Both the position numbers and the translations under genes were made by a program. A DNA stretch of 40,925 nucleotides, taken from positions 1-40,925 of the forward strand of contig JAKLKW010000030.1 in assembly GCA_023150455.1 (NCBI GenBank). The letters are read 5' to 3'. A model generated the notes under the pieces. That model had not been told where the DNA came from. It saw nothing but the letters and a program-made list of their open reading frames with translations, and searched no databases. The stretch comes from Alphaproteobacteria bacterium. Its GTDB lineage: Bacteria > Pseudomonadota > Alphaproteobacteria > JAEULC01. Shown one piece after another: positions 10,148 through 16,856 of this stretch. Numbering within the stretch: position 1 is the stretch's first letter; each line of letters opens with the position of its first letter.

Positions 10148-11116
10148 TCAGGGCACGAACTCGTTGGTGAAGTACTCGCCCGGCTTCTTGTCGCTCTTGA
10201 TCTCGTCGACGCTCTTGAGCGTGGCGACCAGCTTCTCCCATTCCTGGTCGGTCTGCCGGCCCCAGTTGGCGTCCTTGGGCGACTGCGACAGCTCGAGCAG
10301 GCCGGTGAAGTAGTCGACGCATTGCTCCAGGCTGCCGGGGATCAGCACCTTGGCCTGGATGAACTGGCAGGCGGCCTTGGGGTCGGCGGCGGCGGTCGCG
10401 AAGCCGCGCTTGGTGGCGGCGAGGAACTTCCTCACCGCCTGCGGCTCGCGCTTGAGGAAGCCTTCGTTGGCGGCGAAGCCGAAGCCGAGCAGCGGCACGC
10501 CGTAATCCGCCAGCAGCAGCAGCGAGGGCTGCTTGCCCTGGCCGCGCACGATCGCGGCGTAGGCGTGGCTGTCGCCGCTGACGACGTCGACCGTGCCGTT
10601 CAAGAGCGCCGCGCGCTTGGCGGCGCCGTCGAGGCCGACGATGTTCAGCGCATCCTTCGGCATGTTGTTCATCTTGGTGAAGATGGCGAGGCTGAGCCCG
10701 TCCGACCCGCCGGGCGTGCTGCCGATCTTGATGCCCTTCAGCGACTGCGGCCCCTTGAGCTGCACCTTGTCCTTCATGCCGATGAAGGACGCCGACGAGC
10801 GGTGCTGGTAGACGGCCACGACCTTGAGCGGCACGCCCTTGGCGATCGCCTGCGCCGCGTTGGTGACGTTGATGTGGCCGATGTCGAAGCTGCCCTGGCC
10901 GACCACGACCGCGGTGGTGGCCGAGCCGCGGCCCTGCTCGATCTTCACCTCGAGCCCGGCGTCCTTGTAGTAGCCCTTGTCCTCGGCCATCAGGAACACG
11001 GTGTGATAGGGCAGCCAGCCCCAGTCGAGCAGCAGGTTGACCTTCTGCGCCTGGGCGGCGCCGGGCAGCGCGGCCGCCGCCAGGGCGGCCATCACGGCGA
11101 TCGAAGTCTTCTTCAT
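10148..11116 (-). CDS. ABC transporter periplasmic substrate-binding protein, NitT/TauT/ThiY type
   Basis: The 322-residue precursor starts MKKTSIAVMAALAAAALPGAAQA, a clear Sec signal peptide with cleavage expected after AQA. The mature protein begins KVNLLLDWGWLPYHTVFLMAEDKGYYKDAGLEVKI, the typical first lobe of the NMT1/ThiY and SsuA-like binding proteins. It continues with GSFDIGHINVTNAAQAIAKG and GIKIGSTPGGSDGLS. The start at 11116 is set by a strong GGGAGG eight bases upstream; the frame is open much further but without signal. Related proteins bind nitrate, sulfonates, pyrimidines or aromatic acids, and sequence alone does not tell which. The permease and ATPase genes immediately upstream complete the transporter. 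Confidence 0.9.
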   Translation of the reverse strand: MKKTSIAVMAALAAAALPGAAQAQKVNLLLDWGWLPYHTVFLMAEDKGYYKDAGLEVKIEQGRGSATTAVVVGQGSFDIGHINVTNAAQAIAKGVPLKVVAVYQHRSSASFIGMKDKVQLKGPQSLKGIKIGSTPGGSDGLSLAIFTKMNNMPKDALNIVGLDGAAKRAALLNGTVDVVSGDSHAYAAIVRGQGKQPSLLLLADYGVPLLGFGFAANEGFLKREPQAVRKFLAATKRGFATAAADPKAACQFIQAKVLIPGSLEQCVDYFTGLLELSQSPKDANWGRQTDQEWEKLVATLKSVDEIKSDKKPGEYFTNEFVP

Positions 11117-11133
11117 GGCGGATCCTCCCTTGT

Positions 11134-11973
11134 TCATGCTCCCAGAATCGTGCCCCGCTGGCTTGCGTGCCACGGGATGCTGAGCCGCTCGACCAGCTCG
11201 GCCAGGTACCAGATCGCGATGCCGAACACCGAGATGACGAACACGGCGGCAAACGCGAGCGGGGTTTCCAGGCTGCCGGTGGCCTGCAGCAGCATGTGGC
11301 CGAGGCCCTGGTTCGAGGCGACGAACTCGCCGATCACGGCGCCGACCGGGGCCAGCGTGGCGGATATCTTGATGCCGGCGAAGATGCTGGGCAGCGCCGC
11401 CGGGATGCGGATCTTCCACAGGCTTTGCAAGGGGCTCGCGCCCATCGAGCGCACCAGGGTCAGGAGATCGAGATCGGCCGACTTCAGTCCCGTCACCGTG
11501 TTGACGACGATCGGGAAGAAGGTGAACACGACCGTGAAGATGATCTCGCTGGTCAGGCCGAAGCCGATCCAGACGATGAACAGCGGCGCGACCACGACCT
11601 TGGGGATCGCGTGCGAGATGACCAGCCACGGATAGACCATGCGGTCGACGAGGCGCGAGGCGGTAATCGCCGCGCCGGCGACGACGCCGAGCACCAGCGC
11701 GATCAGGAAGCCCGAAGCGGCCGCGAAAGCGGTGAATCCCAGCTGGCGCATCAGCATGCCCCAGTATTCGACCATCACCTGGGCGACCAGCGTCGGCGCC
11801 GGCAGCAGATAGGGCGGCAGCTCCATCGCGCGCACCGCCAGCTCCCAGGCGATGAGGCCGCCGATGCCGCTGATGAGCGGCAGCGCGACGGCGCCGCCCG
11901 GCCGCGCGCGCCGCCTTGCCGCGGCCTTCGCCGTCGCAGCCAGGGGCCGCGCCTGGGTCACGTCGGCGCTCAT
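11134..11973 (-). CDS. ABC transporter permease, NitT/TauT type (BPD_transp_1)
   Basis: This 279-residue inner-membrane protein has about six hydrophobic segments, beginning near residue 29 (ALPLISGIGGLIAWELAV). It carries the EAA loop that contacts the ATPase: VRSMGASPLQSLWKIRIPAALPSIFAGIK. The first 28 residues are basic and alanine-rich, as in many such permeases. It forms the translocation channel for the substrate delivered by the binding protein encoded 17 bp downstream. Its ATG overlaps the stop of the ATPase gene as ATGA, indicating coupled translation. The length and motif spacing are normal for SsuC/TauC-like permeases. Confidence 0.92.
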   Translation of the reverse strand: MSADVTQARPLAATAKAAARRRARPGGAVALPLISGIGGLIAWELAVRAMELPPYLLPAPTLVAQVMVEYWGMLMRQLGFTAFAAASGFLIALVLGVVAGAAITASRLVDRMVYPWLVISHAIPKVVVAPLFIVWIGFGLTSEIIFTVVFTFFPIVVNTVTGLKSADLDLLTLVRSMGASPLQSLWKIRIPAALPSIFAGIKISATLAPVGAVIGEFVASNQGLGHMLLQATGSLETPLAFAAVFVISVFGIAIWYLAELVERLSIPWHASQRGTILGA

Positions 11974-12743
11974 CCGACCAGCACCCCGGCGCGCTCGAAA
12001 TGCACGCGGATGCGGCGCGCGATGTCGACGAATTCCGGGTCCTCGCGCAGGCTGAGCCGGCGCGGGCGCGGGAAGGGGACCTCGATGTCGTCGAGCACGG
12101 TGCCCGGCCGCGCCGACATCACGACCACGCGGTCGGACAGGAAGACCGCCTCCTGGATGCTGTGGGTGATCAGCAGCGTGGTCACGCCCTGTCCCGCCTG
12201 CACGCCCTGCAGGATCACGTTCATCTGGTCGCGCGTCAGCGCGTCGAGCGCGCTGAACGGCTCGTCGAGGAACAGCATCGAGGGCCGGCACAGCATGGCG
12301 CGCGCGATGGCGACGCGCTGGCGCATGCCGCCCGAGAGCTCCCAGGGATAGCGGTCGGCGAACTCGGCCACGCCCAGCCGCTCGAGCAGGGCCTGGGCGC
12401 GTGCGCGGGCCGTCTGGCGGTCGGTGCGCTTGTTGAGCTCGGCCGGCAGCATCACGTTGTCGATCACGTTGCGCCAGTCGAGCAGCAGGTCGCGCTGGAA
12501 GACGATGCCGACGTCGGGGATCGGCGCGTTCACATCGCGGTCGGCGACGCGCACCGAGCCGCCGGTGGCGTCGTCGAGGCCGGCGATGATGCGCAGCAGG
12601 GTCGACTTGCCGCAGCCGCTGGGGCCGACCACGGCGAGGGTCTGGCCGGTCGGGATCGCCAGCGAGAGCGGCCCGAGCGCATGCACGTCGCCCTGGCCGG
12701 CGAAGTAGGTCTTCTCGACCTTGCTCAACGCGACCGCGTGCAC
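11970..12743 (-). CDS. ABC transporter ATP-binding protein, NitT/TauT type
   Basis: The 257-residue ATPase shows Walker A GPSGCGKST (about 40-48), the Q-loop VFQRDLLLDW, signature LSGGMRQRVAIARA, Walker B MLFLDEPFSALD and the H-loop LLITHSIQEAVFLSDRVVVM. The sequence after Walker B (ITHSIQEAV, then PGTVLDDIEVPFPRPR) is typical of the nitrate/sulfonate/taurine transporter ATPases. I chose a GTG start at 12743, which gives MHAVALSKVEKTYF and lies 15 bp after the stop of the dipeptidase gene; the frame is open far upstream but only as a shadow of that gene. No strong ribosome-binding site is seen, so translation may depend on coupling. It overlaps the permease gene by ATGA. Confidence 0.92.
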   Translation of the reverse strand: MHAVALSKVEKTYFAGQGDVHALGPLSLAIPTGQTLAVVGPSGCGKSTLLRIIAGLDDATGGSVRVADRDVNAPIPDVGIVFQRDLLLDWRNVIDNVMLPAELNKRTDRQTARARAQALLERLGVAEFADRYPWELSGGMRQRVAIARAMLCRPSMLFLDEPFSALDALTRDQMNVILQGVQAGQGVTTLLITHSIQEAVFLSDRVVVMSARPGTVLDDIEVPFPRPRRLSLREDPEFVDIARRIRVHFERAGVLVG

Positions 12744-12757
12744 GGGGAGCGCCCGCC

Positions 12758-13795
12758 CTAGCTCGCGGCCGCGGCCGGGCGCGGGGCGGCCGCGGCGTCG
12801 CCGAAGCTCTCGCGGAACAGGCGCAGGAAGTTGCCGCCCATCAGCATGGCGACCTCGGCCTCGGCGAAGCCGTGCCGCAGCAGGCCGGCGGTGATGTTGG
12901 GGAAGTCGGCCGGCGAGCGGAACCAGGCCTGCCAGCCTTCGTGCGGCGCGATCTTCATCTGCGCGGCCGGCGCCGTCTCGCGCGACCAGCGCGCGTAGCG
13001 CCACCAGTTGCGGACGGTCGGCGGATGGCCCGCACAGTAGTCGGTGCCGATGCCGACGGCGTCGATGCCGATCCGCTCCACGACCCAGGCGACCATGTCG
13101 CAGAACTGCTCGAGCGTGGTGTCGGTGCCGTGCTTGATCATGTTGCGGTTGGGGCTCAAGCCCAGCACGCCGCCGCGGCGCGCCAGCGCCTTGATCGCCT
13201 CGGTCGTCTTGAGGCGGCCGGCGCCGAAGGTGGGGCTGCCGACGTATTCGCGCGGGTTGGCGTGCGTGATCGAGACCGGCCGCGCCGACAGCTCGATCGC
13301 CTCGAGCGTCGTGCGCTCGCCGCAATGCGACAGGTCGATCAGGATGCCGAGCCGGTTCATCTCCTCGATCGCCTTGCGGCCGAAGCGCGACGAGATGCCG
13401 GAATCGTTGGCTTCCCAGTAGCCGCAGCCGATGTAGTTCTGCAGGTTGTAGGTGAGCTGCATGATGCGCACGCCGAGGTCGCGGAAGCTGCGGAACAGCT
13501 CGATGTCGTGCTCGACGGGGGCGGTGTTCTGGAAGCCGAACACGACCGCGGTGCGCCCCGAGGCGGCGATGCGCTCGATGTCGTCGGCGGTCGCCGCCTG
13601 CGCGACCAGGTCGGCGTTCTCCTCGAGCACGCGCTTGTAGCGGCCGATATAGGAAAACGTCTCCTCGGCGCCCTCCCAGATCGCCATGGTGGCATGCACG
13701 CAGCCGACGCCGCCGGCCTTCCATTCCTCGAACCAGCGCCGCTCGGGCGTCGGGATCTGCAGGGCGTCGATGATCAGCGGGGCGGTTCGGCTCAT
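12758..13795 (-). CDS. Membrane dipeptidase family protein (renal dipeptidase, peptidase M19)
   Basis: This 345-residue protein belongs to the M19 metallo-dipeptidase/amidohydrolase group. Segments such as TAVVFGFQNTAPVEHDIELFRSFRDLGVRIMQLTYNLQNYIGCGYWE, ILIDLSHCGERTTLEAI and PVSITHANPREYVGSP contain the expected histidine and acidic ligands. GIGTDYCAGHPP near the C-terminal third carries the GxxxDxxG-like motif. The more usual metal-binding H-x-D near the N-terminus is not obvious (VGCVHATMAIWEGAEET instead), so the substrate may not be a dipeptide. Start chosen at 13795 because GGGAG lies about eight bases upstream. It is the first gene of the seven-gene operon and lies downstream of the double operator. 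It may hydrolyse an amide or peptide-like compound brought in by the transporter. Confidence 0.85.
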   Translation of the reverse strand: MSRTAPLIIDALQIPTPERRWFEEWKAGGVGCVHATMAIWEGAEETFSYIGRYKRVLEENADLVAQAATADDIERIAASGRTAVVFGFQNTAPVEHDIELFRSFRDLGVRIMQLTYNLQNYIGCGYWEANDSGISSRFGRKAIEEMNRLGILIDLSHCGERTTLEAIELSARPVSITHANPREYVGSPTFGAGRLKTTEAIKALARRGGVLGLSPNRNMIKHGTDTTLEQFCDMVAWVVERIGIDAVGIGTDYCAGHPPTVRNWWRYARWSRETAPAAQMKIAPHEGWQAWFRSPADFPNITAGLLRHGFAEAEVAMLMGGNFLRLFRESFGDAAAAPRPAAAAS

Positions 13796-13911
13796 GCGCG
13801 CGGCTCCCGGGTCGATGGGGAAACGCCGCGGCGGTCGCCGGACGCGGCGCGTGTTCGCGCGCTGTTTGCCTTCCCCCTGCTGCAATTTCACTAGCCGATG
13901 CGGGCGCAGCC

Positions 13912-13938
13912 TGCAAACGTTTTCTGATATCGTTTGCA
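13912..13938 (-). promoter_or_regulatory. Two overlapping LacI/GalR-type operator sequences
   Basis: TGCAAACGTTTTCT (13912-13925) and TGATATCGTTTGCA (13925-13938) each match the LacI/GalR consensus TGNAANCGNTTNCA at all but one defined position, and share one base. The outer half-sites TGCAAACG and CGTTTGCA also form an inverted repeat of the whole 27-bp element. It sits 117 bp upstream of the dipeptidase start, in the only sizeable gap before the operon whose last gene encodes a LacI regulator. Repression of the operon by that regulator is the simplest reading. A weak -35-like TTGCAG overlaps its promoter-proximal edge on the minus strand. Confidence 0.7.
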
Positions 13939-13979
13939 GACCGTCGCCGGCGCCGCGGCGCGCCGGCGCGGCGCCCGGG

Positions 13980-14255
13980 TCAGCCGGGCCGGCGCGGCCG
14001 GTTCTTCTGGATGATGGCGAGGATGATGAGGGCGAAGGTGACGAGGCGCGCGAGGTAGTAGAACGGCTCGGACTCGTCGGCCACGTGGCTCAGGGCCATC
14101 ACCATGCGCGCGGCCGCGTCGAGCCCGAAGGCGATGGCGAACAGCAGGAAGAAACTGTCGCGCGTCTGCGTCCAGAAGCGCAGGAAGAACAGCGTGGCCA
14201 CGCCGGAGGCCATCGCGACGGCGCCCATCAGGGCGGAACCGGGGATGGTGTTCAT
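13980..14255 (-). CDS. DUF5985-like small membrane protein (downstream copy)
   Basis: The 91-residue product starts MNTIPGSALMGAVAMASG and has about three hydrophobic helices (GAVAMASGVATLFFLRFW; SFFLLFAIAFGLDAAARMVMAL; YYLARLVTFALIILAIIQ), ending with a basic tail. The pattern RFWxQTRDSFFLLFAIAF is characteristic of the DUF5985 group. Function is unknown; the protein should sit in the inner membrane. Its ATG overlaps the stop of the preceding gene as ATGA, so the two are translationally coupled. The frame continues to 14486 but only as a shadow of the upstream gene. The gene ends 42 bp from the operator region of the dipeptidase operon. Confidence 0.72.
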   Translation of the reverse strand: MNTIPGSALMGAVAMASGVATLFFLRFWTQTRDSFFLLFAIAFGLDAAARMVMALSHVADESEPFYYLARLVTFALIILAIIQKNRPRRPG

Positions 14256-14509
14256 TCTGTATCCCAGATCAGGCCGTAGAGCAGCACGGCCATGGAAAGG
14301 AGCGCGACCGAAGCCCGCAGGGTCGACAGGTCGACCAGCGGCAGGACCAGCTTGTCGACCACCAGCAGGAAATTGTTGAGCGTGAGGCCGGCAAAGCACA
14401 GGCCGCTCCACAACAGCAGGCGGTAGCGACCGCGACGCCAAGCCTGCAGCAGCAGCCAGGTGCAGGTCAGCGCCGTCAGCGCGCAAAGGCTATAGATGAG
14501 GGCTGCCAT
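14252..14509 (-). CDS. DUF5985-like small membrane protein (upstream copy)
   Basis: This 85-residue protein begins MAALIYSLCALTALTCTWLLL and has three predicted membrane helices (about 3-21, 31-50 and 58-80), with a positively charged loop WRRGRYRLLLWSGLCF that places that loop in the cytoplasm. It resembles the protein encoded by the next gene in size and layout, and the pair may form a hetero-oligomer. Function is unknown. It directly abuts the stop of the winged-helix gene at 14510 and overlaps the next gene by four bases, so all three are very probably one operon. Confidence 0.72.
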   Translation of the reverse strand: MAALIYSLCALTALTCTWLLLQAWRRGRYRLLLWSGLCFAGLTLNNFLLVVDKLVLPLVDLSTLRASVALLSMAVLLYGLIWDTE

Positions 14510-14887
14510 CTAGCGGTCCCGTCTGAACTTGAACGCGTCGGCGAACTCGCGGATGCGGCGCGGCTTGCCGTGGATCAGATTGGTCACCGGGATCAGGTGC
14601 CGAGCATAGGCGTCGGCGAGGCGGTCGACCATCCGTCGCAGCTCCTCGGCCTGCCCCTCGTAGCGGAACTGGCCGCCCTTGTGGCTGACGAGACCGTCGG
14701 CCGATAGCCGCGTCAGCGCTTCGGACGCCGCCTGCTCGTCGATGTAGAGGCGCTTGGCCATCTGGGGGACATCCCATGACCGGCCTGCATTGCTGCGCAG
14801 CAGGAGCAGGGCTTCGAGCTGCGCCACCGAATCGATATGCCGCAGGACGAAGTCTCGCAGATCGTCGGGAATGATCGTTTCCGCCAT
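14510..14887 (-). CDS. Winged-helix DNA-binding-like protein of unknown function
   Basis: The 125-residue product has a MarR-like winged-helix arrangement in its first 80 residues: DLRDFVLRHIDSVAQLEALLLLR, then WDVPQMAKRLYIDEQAASEALTRLSADGLVSHKGGQFRYEG, where the last part is the wing. A helical C-terminus follows (AEELRRMVDRLADAYARHLIPVTNLIHGK). It could be a transcription regulator of this small operon, but the recognition helix is not strikingly basic and it might instead be a protein-interaction module. It is the first gene of a three-gene set with two small membrane proteins. The upstream 162 bp to the NrsF gene contains no promoter I can call with confidence. Confidence 0.65.
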   Translation of the reverse strand: MAETIIPDDLRDFVLRHIDSVAQLEALLLLRSNAGRSWDVPQMAKRLYIDEQAASEALTRLSADGLVSHKGGQFRYEGQAEELRRMVDRLADAYARHLIPVTNLIHGKPRRIREFADAFKFRRDR

Positions 14888-15047
14888 CCGGCCCCTCGAA
14901 CCCCTCCTTCGACCGGGTGCGGCATCTCCCGGGCGTGATCAATGTAGGGCAAGGCGGCGCGGTCGCGAACCCCCTCCGACGCGAAAACAGGGCTGCGGCA
15001 AGCGGAGAATTTCGCCCGGCCGGGCGGAACGTGCCGGCGTCCGGCGC

Positions 15048-15059
15048 GTTTACGTAAAC
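15048..15059. repeat. 12-bp perfect palindrome at the NrsF stop codon
   Basis: GTTTACGTAAAC reads the same on both strands and includes the TAA stop of the NrsF-like gene. It lies 160 bp upstream of the winged-helix gene on the same strand, so it could be an operator for that small operon, but palindromes of this length also arise by chance. Confidence 0.35.
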
Positions 15060-15730
15060 CTGTATTGCGTCCGATCGGAAAAGCGGCTGAAGAGGCTGCT
15101 CGCCGCGACCACGAGGGCGACAGCGATCACGTGCATGGCGAGGTCGGGCACGGTGACGTCGAACGGGTGGAAGAACTGCAGCAGGAAGGCCGAGACCCCG
15201 GCGGCACCGAGGCCGCCGACGGCGGCCACGCGGCCGGGGGCCAGCGGGCAGGCGCGCCGCAGCATCAGCAGCAGGCTCAGGCCCAGGGGCAGGCCCACCG
15301 CGAGGATGAAGCGCAGGCAGACCAGGCTCTCGCCGACGGCCCAGCGCTCGGAGCCGAAGCGGATCCAGTCGGCCCAGCAGCCGTAGCCGCTGCCGGCGAG
15401 CCAGAGCGCGAGGCCGGGCAGGGGCAAGAGCGCCCAGGCGCCCGAACGGTCGGGCAGGCTCAGGTGGAAGGCCGCGATCACCGCCGTGATGCCGGCGGTG
15501 AGGGCCCCGGCCATCTCGAGCGCGAGGGAAGGGTTGCGCGCGCGCTCGGCAAACAGCGGCAGGTCGGCCAGGAACAGGACCGCGACCGTGGCGACCGCGG
15601 CGACCGCGACCAGCCACAGGCCGGCGCGTCGGCCGGGCGGGCCGAGGCGCCGGACCGGCCGCGCGTCCGCGACGAGGCGGTCGATGAGGCGCTCGGTGGG
15701 CTGGCGCCCTTGTGCTGGCGACGTGCTCAT
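15050..15730 (-). CDS. nrsF: NrsF-type anti-sigma factor (DUF1109)
   Basis: This 226-residue inner-membrane protein has six hydrophobic segments after a short cytoplasmic N-terminus (TERLIDRLVADARPVRRLGPP). It contains the family signatures AAFHLSLPDRSGAWALLPLPGLALW and, further on, FHPFDVTVPDLAMHVIAVA. In Caulobacter, NrsF holds the ECF sigma factor SigF inactive at the membrane and releases it under heavy-metal or oxidative stress; two cysteines in the periplasmic portions are thought to matter there. Cysteines are present here too (SGYGCWADW and SLVCLRF). Its ATG overlaps the sigma gene stop as ATGA, the standard layout of a sigma/anti-sigma pair. The symbol is by family and context. Confidence 0.85.
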   Translation of the reverse strand: MSTSPAQGRQPTERLIDRLVADARPVRRLGPPGRRAGLWLVAVAAVATVAVLFLADLPLFAERARNPSLALEMAGALTAGITAVIAAFHLSLPDRSGAWALLPLPGLALWLAGSGYGCWADWIRFGSERWAVGESLVCLRFILAVGLPLGLSLLLMLRRACPLAPGRVAAVGGLGAAGVSAFLLQFFHPFDVTVPDLAMHVIAVALVVAASSLFSRFSDRTQYRFT

Positions 15731-16302
15731 GCGCCGGTTCCTCCGAGTCGCGCCCTCAGCGCCTTGAGGGCGCGGTGGACGTTGACCTTGAGGGCGGCGA
15801 CCGACTTGCCGCTCGCCCGCGATGCTTCCTTCAGCGACATCTCGCGCAGCTTCACGAGCTCGATGGCTTCCCTCTGGCCCGGCGGCAGGGCGGCGAGCGC
15901 GGGCCCGAGCTCGTCCGCCGCCGCGCCGGCCTCACTATCCCTGTTCGCCCGGGGATCGGCGAAGGTTGCATAGGCGCTGTCGTCCGCCACCTCGGCCTGG
16001 CCGATGCGGCCCAGGCGGCGCAGGGCGTCGATCGACCGGCGCCGCGTGATGGCGGCGAGCCAGTGGTCGAACGGGCGCGCGGGATCGTAGGTGTGGCGGA
16101 CGCGGTGGACGGTCAGCAGCACGTCCTGCACGACGTCCTCGACGCGGTCGGGCGCGCGGTGCTGGCGGGCGGCGATGGCGCGGATGAAGGGCACGATCGC
16201 GACGAGCAGCCGGCGATAGGCGGCGGCGTCGCCGTCCTGCGCGGCCGCCATCCAGCCGGACCACTGGGCGGCTCTCACGGCGGTGTGATCGGCTCGTTCC
16301 AC
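15727..16302 (-). CDS. sigF: ECF RNA polymerase sigma factor, SigF-like
   Basis: The 191-residue protein has region 2 (LLVAIVPFIRAIAARQ, VEDVVQDVLLTVHRVRHTYDPARPFDHWLAAITRRRSIDALRR) and region 4 (ALAALPPGQREAIELVKLREMSLKEASRASGKSVAALKVNVHRALKALR), which bind the -10 and -35 elements. The RPFDHWLAAI and SVAALKVNVHRA sequences are as seen in the group that pairs with NrsF. It overlaps the anti-sigma gene by four bases and is divergent from a BufA1-like gene, with 119 bp between their starts. That spacer contains a GTAACC...CGAA element oriented towards the bufferin gene. I infer that this sigma factor drives that gene. The symbol is by similarity and context, not by proof. Confidence 0.88.
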   Translation of the reverse strand: MERADHTAVRAAQWSGWMAAAQDGDAAAYRRLLVAIVPFIRAIAARQHRAPDRVEDVVQDVLLTVHRVRHTYDPARPFDHWLAAITRRRSIDALRRLGRIGQAEVADDSAYATFADPRANRDSEAGAAADELGPALAALPPGQREAIELVKLREMSLKEASRASGKSVAALKVNVHRALKALRARLGGTGA

Positions 16303-16330
16303 GCATCGCCCATGGATCTGGGTGCCGCCT

Positions 16331-16355
16331 GTAACCTATTCCGCCGCGCCGCGAA
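16331..16355 (+). promoter_or_regulatory. Candidate SigF-type ECF promoter ahead of the bufferin-like gene
   Basis: GTAACC (16331-16336) followed after 15 bases by CGAA (16352-16355) closely resembles the -35 and -10 elements reported for Caulobacter SigF promoters. It faces the BufA1-like gene and would start transcription about 60 bases before its ATG. The spacer is perhaps one base shorter than I remember for the reported motif, so the match is good but not exact. Confidence 0.55.
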
Positions 16356-16421
16356 CAAGCGGGGACAGGGGACGGAAATCGACGAAAGAGGACCGTTCCA
16401 TCATATCGGGAGACGACTTGT

Positions 16422-16691
16422 ATGCAAAAGGCTTCCGCCACTGCGGCGTTGCTGACGGTTTCGCTGGCGCTCGCCGCCGGCTTCGCCCAGGCGCCGGCCC
16501 AGGCGCAGGACAAGGGCAAGCAGGAGAAGTGCTACGGCATCGTCAAGGCCGGCAAGAACGACTGCCAGACCGCCCAGTCGAGCTGCGCCGGCACCTCGAA
16601 GAAAGACGCCCAGGCGGATGCCTGGATCTACGTCCCGGCCGGCACCTGCGCCAAGATTGTGGGCGCCGCCACCCAGCCGAAGAAGGGCTGA
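16422..16691 (+). CDS. Bufferin-like metal-binding RiPP precursor (BufA1, DUF2282)
   Basis: The 89-residue product has a signal peptide ([28 protein letters not shown]) and a mature part with four cysteines at 37, 48, 55 and 76, in the family contexts [38 protein letters not shown] and AKIVG. DUF2282 proteins (BufA1) are precursors of bufferins, in which an MNIO enzyme (BufB) with partner BufC modifies cysteines so that the exported peptide chelates copper or other metals. No bufB (DUF692) or bufC (DUF2063) gene is adjacent: the next gene is an unrelated membrane protein on the other strand. GGGAG lies about 12 bases before the ATG. It is divergent from the SigF/NrsF pair that probably controls it. 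Confidence 0.83.
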   Translation: MQKASATAALLTVSLALAAGFAQAPAQAQDKGKQEKCYGIVKAGKNDCQTAQSSCAGTSKKDAQADAWIYVPAGTCAKIVGAATQPKKG

Positions 16692-16727
16692 CGGGCCCTT
16701 CTGCCCATCCGACCCTTCTGCGAGCCA

Positions 16728-16781
16728 CGGGCCCGCCATGGCCGGGAACTTTGCGAGAACCATCCCGGCCATGGCGGCCCG
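16728..16781. repeat. Long imperfect inverted repeat after the bufferin-like gene
   Basis: The arms 16728-16747 and 16763-16781 are complementary over 19 bp with a single bulged C, around a 15-base loop; both arms contain GCCATGGCCGGGA or its complement. It lies between the convergent bufferin-like gene and the membrane-protein gene at 16857. There is no T-tract on either side, so it is not a standard Rho-independent terminator, but it could stop or stabilise transcripts from both sides or be a dispersed repeat element. Confidence 0.7.
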
Positions 16782-16856
16782 GCGGCTGCCGCGGCTATGA
16801 CATCGGCTGTCGGGCGGCCATCGCGATCCAAGCCGCGAGCGGATGCGACGCCCGGA

